Assembly (NCBI RefSeq): GCF_001547525.1
Contig: NZ_CM003769.1
Location: 62,001 to 126,000, forward strand
DNA: 64,000 bases
Direction of reading: 5' to 3'
From: Burkholderia anthina
GTDB taxonomy: Bacteria; Pseudomonadota; Gammaproteobacteria; Burkholderiales; Burkholderiaceae
The notes under the pieces are model-generated. The model searched no databases, was not told the origin of the DNA, and worked only from the letters and a program-made list of their open reading frames with translations. Position numbers and translations under genes: made by a program. Within the stretch, counting starts at the first letter, position 1, and each line of letters opens with the position of its first letter. Positions 8,335 through 17,244 of the stretch are shown here, piece by piece.

Positions 8335-9855
8335 ATGCCCGCCTTCACTTCGATCGAGAAAATCGCCGACTGGGCCGGACGCCACCCGCTCGTCGTCGGC
8401 GCGCTGGGCACGCTGATGTCGCTCGCGGCGCTCGGGATCAGCGCGGTGACGCTGTGGGCCGCGCGCAGCGAAGTCGTCGTGCACGCGCACGAGACGTCGC
8501 GCAACGTCGCGGCCGTGCTCGCGAGCCAGATCGCGCGGACGGTCGAAACGTCGAACAACGCGCTGATCGCGCTGGCTGCCAATCTCGGGCAACCGGCCGT
8601 GCAGCGCATGGACGCGGGGTTGCGGCACGACCTGCTGTTCGAGCGCACCGCGGCGCAATACGTGACCGGCATGGGCGTGACCGACAGGCGCGGCCGGCTG
8701 ATCGACGGGTGCTGCGGCACGACCCGGCAGTGGGACTTCGGCGATCGCGACTACTTCAAGGTCCATCGCGATGCGGACAACGTCGGCCTCTACGTGTCCC
8801 AGCCTTATCGCGCACGCTCGCGCGACGGCAAGGAATCCATCGCGCTGTCGCGGCGCATCGAGCGGCCGGATCATGCGTTCGACGGGATCGCGGTCGTCGC
8901 GATCGATCTCGCTTACTTCGAGCAGCTCCTGTCCCGGCTCGACGTCGGCCCGAACGGCGTCAGCGCGATCGTGCGCGCGGACGGCACGATCCTCGCGAGA
9001 AACCCGTCGTTGAACGACGGCCAGATGAACCTCCTGCGTCGCTCGAAATCGTTCAAGCGGATGGTGAACAGCGAATCGGGCTTCTATCCCGCCCGTTCGA
9101 GCATCGACGGCGTCGTGCGCTTGTATACGTACCAGCGGATACCGGGCACGCCGCTGATCGCGGTCGTCGCGCCGGCCGAACACGACGTGCTGGCCGGCAT
9201 CCGTCGCCTGTCGTGGACGGTCGGCGTGTCGGCCATCGTGATCAGCACGCTGTTCTGCGCGGTGGTCTGGCTGCTGGCGTTCGCGTTGCGCGACAACCTT
9301 CGCAAGCAGACGCTGCTGACCGAGCTCACGCGGACCGATCCGCTCACGGGGCTGCACAATCGCCGCGCGCTCGATACCGCGCTGGCCGACGAATGGGAGC
9401 GGCTGCAACGGGGCGGCGACGGCAGTCTCTCGCTGCTGTTCATCGACGCCGATCACTTCAAGCAGTACAACGACCGGCACGGCCACGCGGTGGGCGACAC
9501 CGCGCTGCGCTTTCTCGCCGAATGCATCCGCGCGCATACGCGGCGGCGCGGCGACCTCGCCGCGCGCTACGGCGGCGAGGAATTCGTCGCGGTGTTGCCC
9601 GATACGGACGAAACCGGCGCGGCGCAGGTCGCGGAGGCGATTCGCCGCGAGGTGGAACGCAACCGGCTCGACGGGTTTGCGGATGCGGTGCCGCCCTTTA
9701 CCGTCAGCATCGGCTGCGCGACCGGCCATCGCGCACGCCCCACAACCGTGCACGCGCTGTCGCATCAGGCGGACATGGCGCTCTATCGCGCGAAGCGCGA
9801 AGGCAGGAATCGTGTGTGCCGTGCGCAGGCGGAGCCGGTCGCGCAGCCGGCGTGA
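8335..9855 (+). CDS. Membrane-bound diguanylate cyclase with extracytoplasmic dCACHE sensor
   Basis: 506 aa. A transmembrane helix (about 20-42) is followed by a periplasmic double-CACHE-type sensor (about 45-290, including the GVTDRRGRLI and RDYFKVHRD motifs), a second helix (about 300-322) and a GGDEF domain. The active site is GGEEF at residues 413-417. An RxxD inhibitory site (RRGD, 404-407) lies exactly five residues before it, so product inhibition by c-di-GMP is predicted. DPLTGLHNRRALD and FIDADHFKQYND confirm an intact catalytic core. No EAL domain is attached. It is likely to be monocistronic. Confidence 0.9.
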   Translation: MPAFTSIEKIADWAGRHPLVVGALGTLMSLAALGISAVTLWAARSEVVVHAHETSRNVAAVLASQIARTVETSNNALIALAANLGQPAVQRMDAGLRHDLLFERTAAQYVTGMGVTDRRGRLIDGCCGTTRQWDFGDRDYFKVHRDADNVGLYVSQPYRARSRDGKESIALSRRIERPDHAFDGIAVVAIDLAYFEQLLSRLDVGPNGVSAIVRADGTILARNPSLNDGQMNLLRRSKSFKRMVNSESGFYPARSSIDGVVRLYTYQRIPGTPLIAVVAPAEHDVLAGIRRLSWTVGVSAIVISTLFCAVVWLLAFALRDNLRKQTLLTELTRTDPLTGLHNRRALDTALADEWERLQRGGDGSLSLLFIDADHFKQYNDRHGHAVGDTALRFLAECIRAHTRRRGDLAARYGGEEFVAVLPDTDETGAAQVAEAIRREVERNRLDGFADAVPPFTVSIGCATGHRARPTTVHALSHQADMALYRAKREGRNRVCRAQAEPVAQPA

Positions 9856-9932
9856 AAGCGCCGGTTCGATTCCGAAAGGGCGACGGCATCCGGCTCACGA
9901 CATCGCGACGCGCGTGCGCTGCCGCGACCGTT

Positions 9933-10832
9933 TCACTGCCCCGGTTCGATATACGCAGCCAGTTCTTCCGGCTTGCCTGAAGGAAACGCCTCCTTCAGGT
10001 GATCGAGAAACGCGGAAACGCGCGCGCTCAACAATCGTCTGGACGGATACAACGCCCACAGCGCGATGTCGGGCCCCGGCACGTCGCCCCAACTGACGAG
10101 TGTGCCGGCCGCCAGGTCGCGGCTCACGAGCGACACCGGCAGGCACGCGGCGCCCAGGCCGAGGCGGACCGTATCGCGCACCATGCTCAGCGACGACAGC
10201 CGCGCCACGGGTTCGACCGGTATGCGCGCCGTACCGTCCGGGCCCGCGACCTCCCATGCCGCAGGGCCGTCGCTTGTGCCGCGAACCACGGCCGGTGCGG
10301 GCGCGTCGCCGCTCGGCCGCGCCAGCTCGGGCCGCGCGACGACGACCAGCCGGTCGCGCAGGAACACGCGCCCGATCAGGCTTTCGTCAGCGGCCGGGTT
10401 CACGCGGATCACGAGGTCGTAGCCCTCCTCGATCATGTCGACGGGCCGGTCTTCGGTCGTCACCTCCAGCCGGACGTCAGGGTATTTCAGCGCGAACGTC
10501 GCCACGAGCCGCCCCATCGCGAACTGGGAAAAGACCATCGGCGCGCTGATGCGCAGCCGGCCACGCGGCCGTTCGCTTCCCGCTGCAATGGCCGACGCGC
10601 TGTCGGCGAGTTCCGCGAGCAGCGCGCCTGTCCGCTCGTAGAGCGCGCGCCCTTCCTGCGTGAGCTTCACGCCGCGCGAGCCGCGCTCGAACAGACGCAG
10701 CGACAGACTGTTCTCCAGTTCCGCGACGCGGCGCGACAGCGTCGCCTTCGGGCGATCGGCCACCCGCGCGGCCTCCCCGAAACTGCCATGGCGGGCGACG
10801 AGATTGAAATCGGCGAGTGCGAGCAGGTCCAT
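9933..10832 (-). CDS. LysR-family transcriptional regulator
   Basis: 299 aa from the ATG at 10832 (MDLLALADFNLVARHGSFGE), which fits the family opening better than the upstream in-frame ATG at 10868. HTH RVADRPKATLSRRVAELE is followed by an effector domain of the CrgA-like subgroup. It diverges from the NmrA-family gene with 110 bp between start codons, the classic arrangement in which the LysR protein controls the neighbour and itself. Confidence 0.85.
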   Translation of the reverse strand: MDLLALADFNLVARHGSFGEAARVADRPKATLSRRVAELENSLSLRLFERGSRGVKLTQEGRALYERTGALLAELADSASAIAAGSERPRGRLRISAPMVFSQFAMGRLVATFALKYPDVRLEVTTEDRPVDMIEEGYDLVIRVNPAADESLIGRVFLRDRLVVVARPELARPSGDAPAPAVVRGTSDGPAAWEVAGPDGTARIPVEPVARLSSLSMVRDTVRLGLGAACLPVSLVSRDLAAGTLVSWGDVPGPDIALWALYPSRRLLSARVSAFLDHLKEAFPSGKPEELAAYIEPGQ

Positions 10833-10942
10833 GTGTTCCACCAGTGAGACGAGACGTCTATTTATCACATCTTCCGGATCGAATGTGGATCACTTAACTT
10901 ACGTGGGCAGTCAACCCTATCGTTATCTCAGGAGCGAACATC

Positions 10943-11806
10943 ATGACCATTCTCGTTACCGGCGCCACCGGCCGCGTGGGCCGCCAGGTCGTCCATCAAC
11001 TCGTCGATCGCGGCGCCGACGTGCGCGTGCTGGTGCGCGATCCCGCCAAGGCCGATTTTCCGGCGGCCGTGACCGTCGCGCAGGGCGACATGCTCGACGT
11101 CGACGCGCTTCGTACGGCGTTCTCCGGCGTCCGCACGCTGTTCCTGCTCAACGGCGTGGCGGGCGACGAATTCACGCAGGCGCTGATCGCGCTGAACCTC
11201 GCCCGCGAAGCCGGTATCGAGCGCGTCGTCTATCTGTCGGTGCTCCACGCCGACCGCTTCGTGAACGTGCCGCACTTCGCGGTGAAGTCCGGCGCCGAGC
11301 GGATGATCGAGCGAATGGGCTTCAGCGCGACGATCCTGCGGCCTGCGTATTTCATGGACAACGAGTCGATGGTCAAGGACGTGATCGTCGGCCACGGCGT
11401 CTACCCGATGCCGATCGGCGGCAAGGGCGTCGCGATGGTCGACGTGCGCGACATCGCGGAAGTCGCGGCGATCGAGCTGATCCGCCGCAACGACGCGCCG
11501 GGCAAGCTGCCGCTCGAGACCATCAACCTCGTCGGGCCCGACACGCTGACGGGCGAACAACTGGCATCGATCTGGTCGGACACGCTGGGCCGCGCCGTTG
11601 CCTATGGCGGCGACGATCCGACACCGTTCGAACGCAATCTGGCGCAGTTCATGCCGAAATGGATGGCGTACGAAATGCGGCTGATGGCCGAACGCTACGT
11701 GAGCGACGGCATGGTGCCGGATGCCGGCGACGTCGAGCGGTTGACCGCGATCCTCGGCCGCCCGCTGCGGACGTATCGCGCCTTCGCGGCCGCGCTGCTG
11801 CGTTGA
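10943..11806 (+). CDS. NmrA/SDR-a NAD(P)-binding family protein
   Basis: 287-aa atypical short-chain dehydrogenase. The N-terminal Rossmann loop is VTGATGRVGRQVVHQL (GxxGxxG), followed by VRVLVRDPAKA and a PHFAVKSGAERMIE segment that replaces the usual Tyr-x-x-x-Lys. NmrA-like proteins act as NAD(P)-sensing regulators or as quinone/azo reductases of the YtfG type; sequence alone does not decide. The start is preceded by AGGAG. It is divergent from and probably controlled by the LysR gene at 9933-10832. Confidence 0.82.
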   Translation: MTILVTGATGRVGRQVVHQLVDRGADVRVLVRDPAKADFPAAVTVAQGDMLDVDALRTAFSGVRTLFLLNGVAGDEFTQALIALNLAREAGIERVVYLSVLHADRFVNVPHFAVKSGAERMIERMGFSATILRPAYFMDNESMVKDVIVGHGVYPMPIGGKGVAMVDVRDIAEVAAIELIRRNDAPGKLPLETINLVGPDTLTGEQLASIWSDTLGRAVAYGGDDPTPFERNLAQFMPKWMAYEMRLMAERYVSDGMVPDAGDVERLTAILGRPLRTYRAFAAALLR

Positions 11807-12047
11807 ACGCGATGCCGCGCCTTCATGCTCCGTGCGGGAGTGCAGGCGGTCGCCAGGCGGTTGAACCGGCATCGCGCGTGACCGGTTCGCCGCGATCGCC
11901 GTGCCGCCGCCGGCGACGGCGATCGCGCAGCGGCAGCGCGGAACACGTACCGGATGGCCCGGCATTCGGATGTCGGGCAGCGAAGCGGCGGCGTCGATAC
12001 AATCGGTTTTTCCCGCCTGCCGCCAGATCGCCTATCCAGCCGATGGC

Positions 12048-12950
12048 CTACAACATGGCCTGACTGACGAGCCCGTACAGTCCGACTATCGGGTGGGGCG
12101 CGCCCTCGTGTGCCGCGGCCGGCGCGTTGCGAACCATCTTCGAACAGGTATCCACGTGTTTCAGTCCCTGTTCGCTCAACCACTCCGGCAAACTGCTCCC
12201 GTCAGGCACATCGATACGAACGAATTCACCGTCTCGTTTCGTCAGCCAATAGCCGATCAGCGCCTTCGCACGCGCATCGTCGCTCGAACGCGGCGCGGCC
12301 ACCGGACCGATCACGTAACCGCGGCCGAAGCGCCGCAGCACCGAGAACCCGACGATCTCGCCGTCGCGTTCGAGCACGACGCTTTCGCCCCGCGTCTGCA
12401 ACACGGACAACAGCGCCTCGCGCTCGAGGCCGGACGCACGCGCGTCGAGTTCGACCAGGCGCGGCCAGTCGGCCGGCGATCCGGCACGCAGCCGCTCGCC
12501 GTCCGGCACGACAACGGCGGCAGGCCGATCGACGTCCCCCTGATATTGGCTCAGCGAGCCGCACACGGTGAACCCCAGTTTCTCGTAGAGCGGCCGACCG
12601 GCCGGCGTCGCGTGCAGAAACGTGATGCGCGGCCCCAGTTCGTCGAGCAGCGTTTCCATCAGTTTGCGGCCGATGCCTCGCCCCTGATGCGCGTCGGAAA
12701 CGATCACATGCCCGATTGCCGCGCGATCCGCACCGTACTTCCAGCACATCGCCGTGCCGATGACCTCGCCGTTTTCCTCGGCCGCGAACGCGACCGACGT
12801 TTCCGCGGAAAACTGCCAGTCTTCCTCCCGGAACGGCCAGCGAAGCGCCATGGAAAGAGCATGGGCGGCGGGGACGTCCGCCGCTGTGAATCTGCGGTAG
12901 CGAAGCGCCGACGTCGCGCCGTGCTCCTTCACTTCATGTTCGTGGTTCAT
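12048..12950 (-). CDS. GNAT-family N-acetyltransferase with C-terminal acyltransferase-like half
   Basis: 300 aa in two halves. Residues about 20-145 form a GNAT domain with the acetyl-CoA loop VSDAHQGRGIGRKLME and the ATPAGRPLYEKLGF motif. Residues about 155-285 resemble the C-terminal domain of two-part GNAT proteins of the YitH class (GEIVGFSVLRRFGRGYVIGP). A paralog with the same architecture is at 30376-31236. The start ATG at 12950 is preceded by AAGGA. An inverted repeat sits in its promoter region (12970-12986). The substrate is unknown; an amino acid or amine is plausible from the neighbourhood. Confidence 0.83.
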   Translation of the reverse strand: MNHEHEVKEHGATSALRYRRFTAADVPAAHALSMALRWPFREEDWQFSAETSVAFAAEENGEVIGTAMCWKYGADRAAIGHVIVSDAHQGRGIGRKLMETLLDELGPRITFLHATPAGRPLYEKLGFTVCGSLSQYQGDVDRPAAVVVPDGERLRAGSPADWPRLVELDARASGLEREALLSVLQTRGESVVLERDGEIVGFSVLRRFGRGYVIGPVAAPRSSDDARAKALIGYWLTKRDGEFVRIDVPDGSSLPEWLSEQGLKHVDTCSKMVRNAPAAAHEGAPHPIVGLYGLVSQAML

Positions 12951-12969
12951 TCAGCAATCCTTTCAAATA

Positions 12970-12986
12970 GTGTCGTTGTGCGACAC
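12970..12986. promoter_or_regulatory. Inverted repeat upstream of the GNAT gene
   Basis: GTGTCG and CGACAC are perfect 6-bp arms around a 5-base spacer (TTGTG), about 20-36 bp upstream of the GNAT start codon. This is where an operator overlapping the promoter would be expected. No regulator gene is adjacent. Confidence 0.4.
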
Positions 12987-13145
12987 GGCACATCATATAA
13001 ATGCACGGCGATGACATCGAAGCGGCTAAAAATTGCACGGCGCTCCCCGGCTGGCATGAGTGCACGACGATCAGGAAGCACGCCGTTCCCGGACCTGACG
13101 CCCGATCGACCCAAAGTCAGCCGGTGTCAACGCCGCCCCGACGCA

Positions 13146-14333
13146 TTACGGCGATCGCGAGAAATAATGCTGCGCCAACGCGACCCAGTACCGGACGCCG
13201 GCCGGAATGATGTCGTCGTTGAAGTCGTATTTCGGATGATGCAGCGCCGGTGCGCTCGTGCCGTCCTGCGCATTGCCGATCAGCACGTAAGCGCCCGGCC
13301 GCTCCTCCAGCATGAAGCCGAAGTCTTCGGACGTCATGTTCGGCGGTACGTTGGCAGACAGGCGTTCGTCGCCGAACGTGTCGCGAATCACCGCTTCGCA
13401 CAGCGCCGTCTCGGCCGGCGTGTTGACCGTCGCCGGGTAGTACTGAAAAAACTCCACGTCGACCTGCGCGCCGTAGGCGCCCGCGAGCCCTTCGCACGCG
13501 AGCCGGACGTCGTGCTGCAGCTTCTGCTGCAATGCCGACGACAGCGTGCGGATCGTGCCGCGTAGCTCGGCGGTGTCGGGAATCACGTTGTCCGTCGTGC
13601 CCGCATGGAACATGCAGACGGAAATGACCGCCGGGTCGACGGGATCCTTGTGCCGCGCGGCGATGGTCTGACACTGCAGCACCATCGAGCATGCGAGCGG
13701 CACCGGATCGATGCCCAGATGCGGCTGCGCCGCGTGCGCGCCCTTGCCCGTCACCGTGATCCTGAAGCGCGAGCCCGCGGCCATGATCGGGCCCGTGCGC
13801 AACCCGAAATGCCCGGCCGGCAACCCGGGCCAGTTGTGCATGCCGAATACCGCTTCCGTCGGGTATTGCTCGAACAGGCCGTCGTCGATCATCCTGCGCG
13901 CGCCCGCGCCGCCCTCTTCGCCCGGCTGAAACACGAAATGGACGGTGCCCGGCAACTGCGGCAGCGTCTTCAGCACGCGCGCGGCGCCGAGCAACATCAC
14001 GGTGTGGCCGTCATGGCCGCACGCATGCATGATTCCGTGCGTGCACGACGCATGCGCGAAGTCGTTCGCTTCGTGGATCGGCAATGCGTCCAGATCGGCG
14101 CGCAGCACGATGCCGCGACGCGGGTCCGCACCGGGCAGGCTCGCGACCACGCCCGTGCCGCCCAGCCCGCGCGACACCGCGTAGCCGAGCGCCTCGAGCT
14201 CGCGGGCGACGACGTCGGCCGTCCGGTGTTCTTCGAATCGCAACTCGGGATGTGCATGCAGGTCGCGACGCAGCTTCGCCCAGTGCGCGTGATGCGTTTG
14301 CAGCGATGTGTCGGAGATGACGGGGTTGTCCAA
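13146..14333 (-). CDS. M20-family amidohydrolase (hippurate hydrolase/aminoacylase type)
   Basis: About 395 aa. Metal-site motifs of M20 peptidases are clear: DLHAHPEL near the N-terminus, MHACGHDGH (metal ligands His and Asp), FQPGEEGG with the catalytic Glu pair, and GMHNWP. It hydrolyses N-acyl or amide bonds of amino-acid-like compounds in the cytoplasm. No ATG precedes the conserved region: TTG at 14333 has AAGG 8-9 bases upstream, and GTG at 14342 is the alternative. It is the last gene of the minus-strand run of oxidases and dehydrogenase (69 bp after the ALDH), so it may release an amine from a conjugated substrate. Confidence 0.85.
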   Translation of the reverse strand: MDNPVISDTSLQTHHAHWAKLRRDLHAHPELRFEEHRTADVVARELEALGYAVSRGLGGTGVVASLPGADPRRGIVLRADLDALPIHEANDFAHASCTHGIMHACGHDGHTVMLLGAARVLKTLPQLPGTVHFVFQPGEEGGAGARRMIDDGLFEQYPTEAVFGMHNWPGLPAGHFGLRTGPIMAAGSRFRITVTGKGAHAAQPHLGIDPVPLACSMVLQCQTIAARHKDPVDPAVISVCMFHAGTTDNVIPDTAELRGTIRTLSSALQQKLQHDVRLACEGLAGAYGAQVDVEFFQYYPATVNTPAETALCEAVIRDTFGDERLSANVPPNMTSEDFGFMLEERPGAYVLIGNAQDGTSAPALHHPKYDFNDDIIPAGVRYWVALAQHYFSRSP

Positions 14334-14401
14334 TTTCGGCACCTTCGGAATGTAGCGGGCTTCCCACTGTACTGCCGGCGCGAATCGCGGCAGCGGTTGC
14401 G

Positions 14402-15859
14402 TCAATCGTAAAAGCCGACGATCGACTTGACTTCCATATACTCCTCCATCCCTTCGATCCCGTACTCGCGGCCGTTGCCCGACTGCTTGTATCCGCCGAA
14501 CGGTGCTTGAGGATCCCATGCCGGATAGTTCAGGTGCACCTGCCCCGCGCGGATGCGTCCGGCCACCGTGCGCACCCGCTCCATGTCGGTGCCCTGCACG
14601 TGCGCGCCGAGCCCGTACACGGTGTCGTTCGCGATGGCGATCGCTTCGTCGACGGTGTCGTAAGGCAGGATCGCGAGGACCGGCCCGAAGATCTCCTGCT
14701 GCGCGATTGCCATGTCGGTGCGCACGTCGGAGAAAATCGTCGGCCGCGCATAGAAGCCCTTGTCGAAACCCGCGGGCCGGCCGGGGCCGCCGGCGATCAG
14801 CTTCGCGCGTTCGTCGATGCCCACGTCGATCATCTGCGCGACCCGTCGGAATTGCGCGCGATTGGCGAGCGGCCCGTGCGTCGTCGCCTCGTCGAACGGA
14901 TCGCCGACGACGAGCGTTTGCGCGGTCGCGACGGCCAGCGCCTCGACCTCGCCGAGCGCGTCGCGCGGCACGATCATGCGGGTCGGCGCACTGCACGACT
15001 GGCCCATGTTCCGGAACGCGGCGGCGACGCCCGGCGGCACCGCACGCTGCAAATCGGCATCCGGCAACACGAGGTTCGGCGACTTGCCGCCCAGCTCCTG
15101 CGCGACGCGCTTGACGGTCGGCGCGGCCGCCTGCGCGACGAGCACGCCGGCGCGCGTCGAACCGGTGATCGACACCATGTCGACTTCCGGATGCGACGAA
15201 AGCGCGGCGCCCACCGTTTCGCCGCTGCCGCTCACGAGGTTGAATACGCCGGCGGGCACGCCCGCGTCGGCAATCACTTCCGCGAACAGCAGCGCGCTGA
15301 GCGGCGACAGCTCGCTCGGTTTCAGCACCACCGTGCAGCCTGCGGCGAGCGCCGGCCCGACCTTCGCGGTGATCTGGTAGATCGGCCAGTTCCACGGCGT
15401 GATCAGCGCACACACGCCGATCGGCTCGCGCGCGACCGCGGTCGTCCCGCGCCGCTCGACGAACGGGTAGCGCGCGAGGTTGTCGCGTGCGACGCGGATA
15501 TGTTCGGCCGCGAGCGGCACGTGTGCGCCGCGTGCATAGCCGATCGGCGCGCCCATCTCCAGCGCGAGCGCCGTGGCGAACAATTCGGCGCGCTCCAGCA
15601 TCAGCGCATGCACACGATCGAGCAGCGCCGCGCGTTCCTGCGGCGACGTCGCGGACCAGCGTTCGAACGCGCGGCGCGCGGCCTGCACCGCGCGGTCGGC
15701 GTCGCGCGCGCTGCCGAGCGGAATCTCGCACAGCGTGTCTTCAGTCGACGGGCTGACGACCGCGAACCGGTCGCTGCCGTCGGGCTGCACCCAATCGCCG
15801 TCGATGAAAAAGCGATCGAGCCTGCCGGCTTGCATCAGGTGAACAACTGGGGAATTCAT
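14402..15859 (-). CDS. NAD(P)-dependent aldehyde dehydrogenase
   Basis: 485 aa. Catalytic Glu255 lies in QELGGKS and Cys289 in NMGQSCS; the cofactor region GSTRAG and the ITPWNWP motif are present. It belongs to the broad ALDH family acting on semialdehydes or aromatic aldehydes. Its ATG overlaps the stop of the FAD oxidase upstream (ATGA, 15856-15859), implying translational coupling. The aldehyde made by the amine oxidase is therefore the expected substrate. It differs from the second ALDH at 34422-35894. Confidence 0.9.
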   Translation of the reverse strand: MNSPVVHLMQAGRLDRFFIDGDWVQPDGSDRFAVVSPSTEDTLCEIPLGSARDADRAVQAARRAFERWSATSPQERAALLDRVHALMLERAELFATALALEMGAPIGYARGAHVPLAAEHIRVARDNLARYPFVERRGTTAVAREPIGVCALITPWNWPIYQITAKVGPALAAGCTVVLKPSELSPLSALLFAEVIADAGVPAGVFNLVSGSGETVGAALSSHPEVDMVSITGSTRAGVLVAQAAAPTVKRVAQELGGKSPNLVLPDADLQRAVPPGVAAAFRNMGQSCSAPTRMIVPRDALGEVEALAVATAQTLVVGDPFDEATTHGPLANRAQFRRVAQMIDVGIDERAKLIAGGPGRPAGFDKGFYARPTIFSDVRTDMAIAQQEIFGPVLAILPYDTVDEAIAIANDTVYGLGAHVQGTDMERVRTVAGRIRAGQVHLNYPAWDPQAPFGGYKQSGNGREYGIEGMEEYMEVKSIVGFYD

Positions 15860-17133
15860 TGCAGAGTGTCCTTGAGTCGATACCACGCGCCGACGAACGG
15901 AAGGAACCACGGTTTGCCGAAGTGGCCCGGAATCGCGGGCCAGTCGAAACCTTTCCACGGGTTCAGTTCCGCGCGTCCGTCCATGATCTCCGCCATCAGC
16001 GTGCCCATCAGCGTGGCCATGTGCGTGCCGTGGCCGCTATAGCCCATCGAGTAGTAAACGCCGTCGCGCTCGCCCGCGCGCGGCAGCCGGTTGGCCGTCA
16101 TGTCGACCATTCCGCCCCAGCAGTAGTCGATGCGCACGTCGGCCAATTCGGGAAACACCGCGGCCATCTGCTGCCGCAGGATCGCCCCGCTCTTTGCGTC
16201 GGAATGCGGGTTCGACGCGGCAAACCGCGCGCGCCCGCCGAACAGGATCCGGTTGTCGGGCGTGACGCGAAAGAAATTGACGAAGTTCTTCGTGTCGGTC
16301 ACCATCCGGCGCGTCGGCAGCAACCGGTCGAGCAGGTCGTTCGGCAACGGCTCGGTGACGATGATGAACGCACCGACCGGCACGATCCTGCGGCGAATCC
16401 AGCCGAACGGCCCGACCTGCGAAATGCCGCTCGCGAGCAGCACCTGGCGCGCGCGGATCTCGCCGAGCGGCGTGTGCACCGCGTAGGCGCCGCCTGCTTG
16501 CCGCTTCAGGCCGAGCACCGGCGCGTGCTCGAGAATATGCGCGCCGCGGGTTTGCGCGGCGCTCGCCAGCCCGCGCACGTAACGGCCGACATGCATCCCG
16601 GCACTCTTGCCGAAAAGCAGCCCGCCGTGATAACGGTTCGAACCGATCTCGTCGCGGAGTTCGGCCTTCGTGACCATGCGCGTGTCGGGGTCCACGCTCG
16701 CCGCGAGCAGCGCCTGGCTGCGCACGAGCTTGTCGTAGTGCTCGGGCTTCGCCGCGAGCTTCAGCTTGCCGCGGCGCGCGAAATCGCAATCGATCGACTC
16801 CTCCCTGACCAGCCGTTCGACCGTGTCGACGCCCGCGTCGAACGCGAGATAGAGCCGGTTGGCCAGCTCCGTGCCGATGCGCTGCGACAGCGACGCGTAA
16901 TCCTGCGCGAAGCCGTTGTTGCACATGCCGCCGTTGCGTCCCGATGCCGCCTGCCCGACGGTGCCCGCCTCGCAGACGATCACGCGCGCGCCTTTTTTGG
17001 CCAGCGCCAGCGCGGCGGCCGAACCGGTGATGCCGCCGCCCACCACCACCACGTCGCAACTTCCGCCGGGCAACGCCGGCGAGCGGCTCACGAATGGCTC
17101 CGACGTATCGAGCCAGTAGGAACTGAAACGCAT
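15856..17133 (-). CDS. FAD-dependent amine oxidase, PuuB/DAO family (copy A)
   Basis: 425 aa. FAD-binding GxGxxG-type loop VVVVGGGITGSAAALALAKK lies near residue 30, followed by the ASGRNGGMCNNGFAQDYASL segment seen in gamma-glutamylputrescine oxidases, and a C-terminal SMGYSGHGTHMA FAD contact. Such enzymes oxidise a primary or secondary amine to an aldehyde with release of ammonia or amine and hydrogen peroxide. It is collinear and same-length with the oxidase at 19884-21161, so the two are paralogs. The translationally coupled aldehyde dehydrogenase follows. Confidence 0.88.
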   Translation of the reverse strand: MRFSSYWLDTSEPFVSRSPALPGGSCDVVVVGGGITGSAAALALAKKGARVIVCEAGTVGQAASGRNGGMCNNGFAQDYASLSQRIGTELANRLYLAFDAGVDTVERLVREESIDCDFARRGKLKLAAKPEHYDKLVRSQALLAASVDPDTRMVTKAELRDEIGSNRYHGGLLFGKSAGMHVGRYVRGLASAAQTRGAHILEHAPVLGLKRQAGGAYAVHTPLGEIRARQVLLASGISQVGPFGWIRRRIVPVGAFIIVTEPLPNDLLDRLLPTRRMVTDTKNFVNFFRVTPDNRILFGGRARFAASNPHSDAKSGAILRQQMAAVFPELADVRIDYCWGGMVDMTANRLPRAGERDGVYYSMGYSGHGTHMATLMGTLMAEIMDGRAELNPWKGFDWPAIPGHFGKPWFLPFVGAWYRLKDTLQ

Positions 17134-17180
17134 CTGGAACTCCCAAGCTGTCGCATCGCATCACGCGCGCGCTGACGAGC

Positions 17181-17196
17181 CGGCGAACGTTCGCCG
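17181..17196. promoter_or_regulatory. 16-bp perfect palindrome in the oxidase operon
   Basis: CGGCGAACGTTCGCCG is a perfect 16-bp palindrome in the 111-bp gap between the two FAD oxidase genes, about 48 bp upstream of the PuuB-type start. It could be an internal operator or a compact hairpin; no T-run follows, so an intrinsic terminator is unlikely. Confidence 0.4.
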
Positions 17197-17244
17197 CCCC
17201 GACCCGGTCGCGCGTGCGATCCGGACCGGCGCGACGGCCTTGTA

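Noticed and set aside
13146..15731. Continuous 861-codon frame joining antisense ALDH sequence to the M20 hydrolase
   Set aside because: The N-terminal part is a wrong-frame translation of the ALDH gene; the M20 domain begins near 14342.
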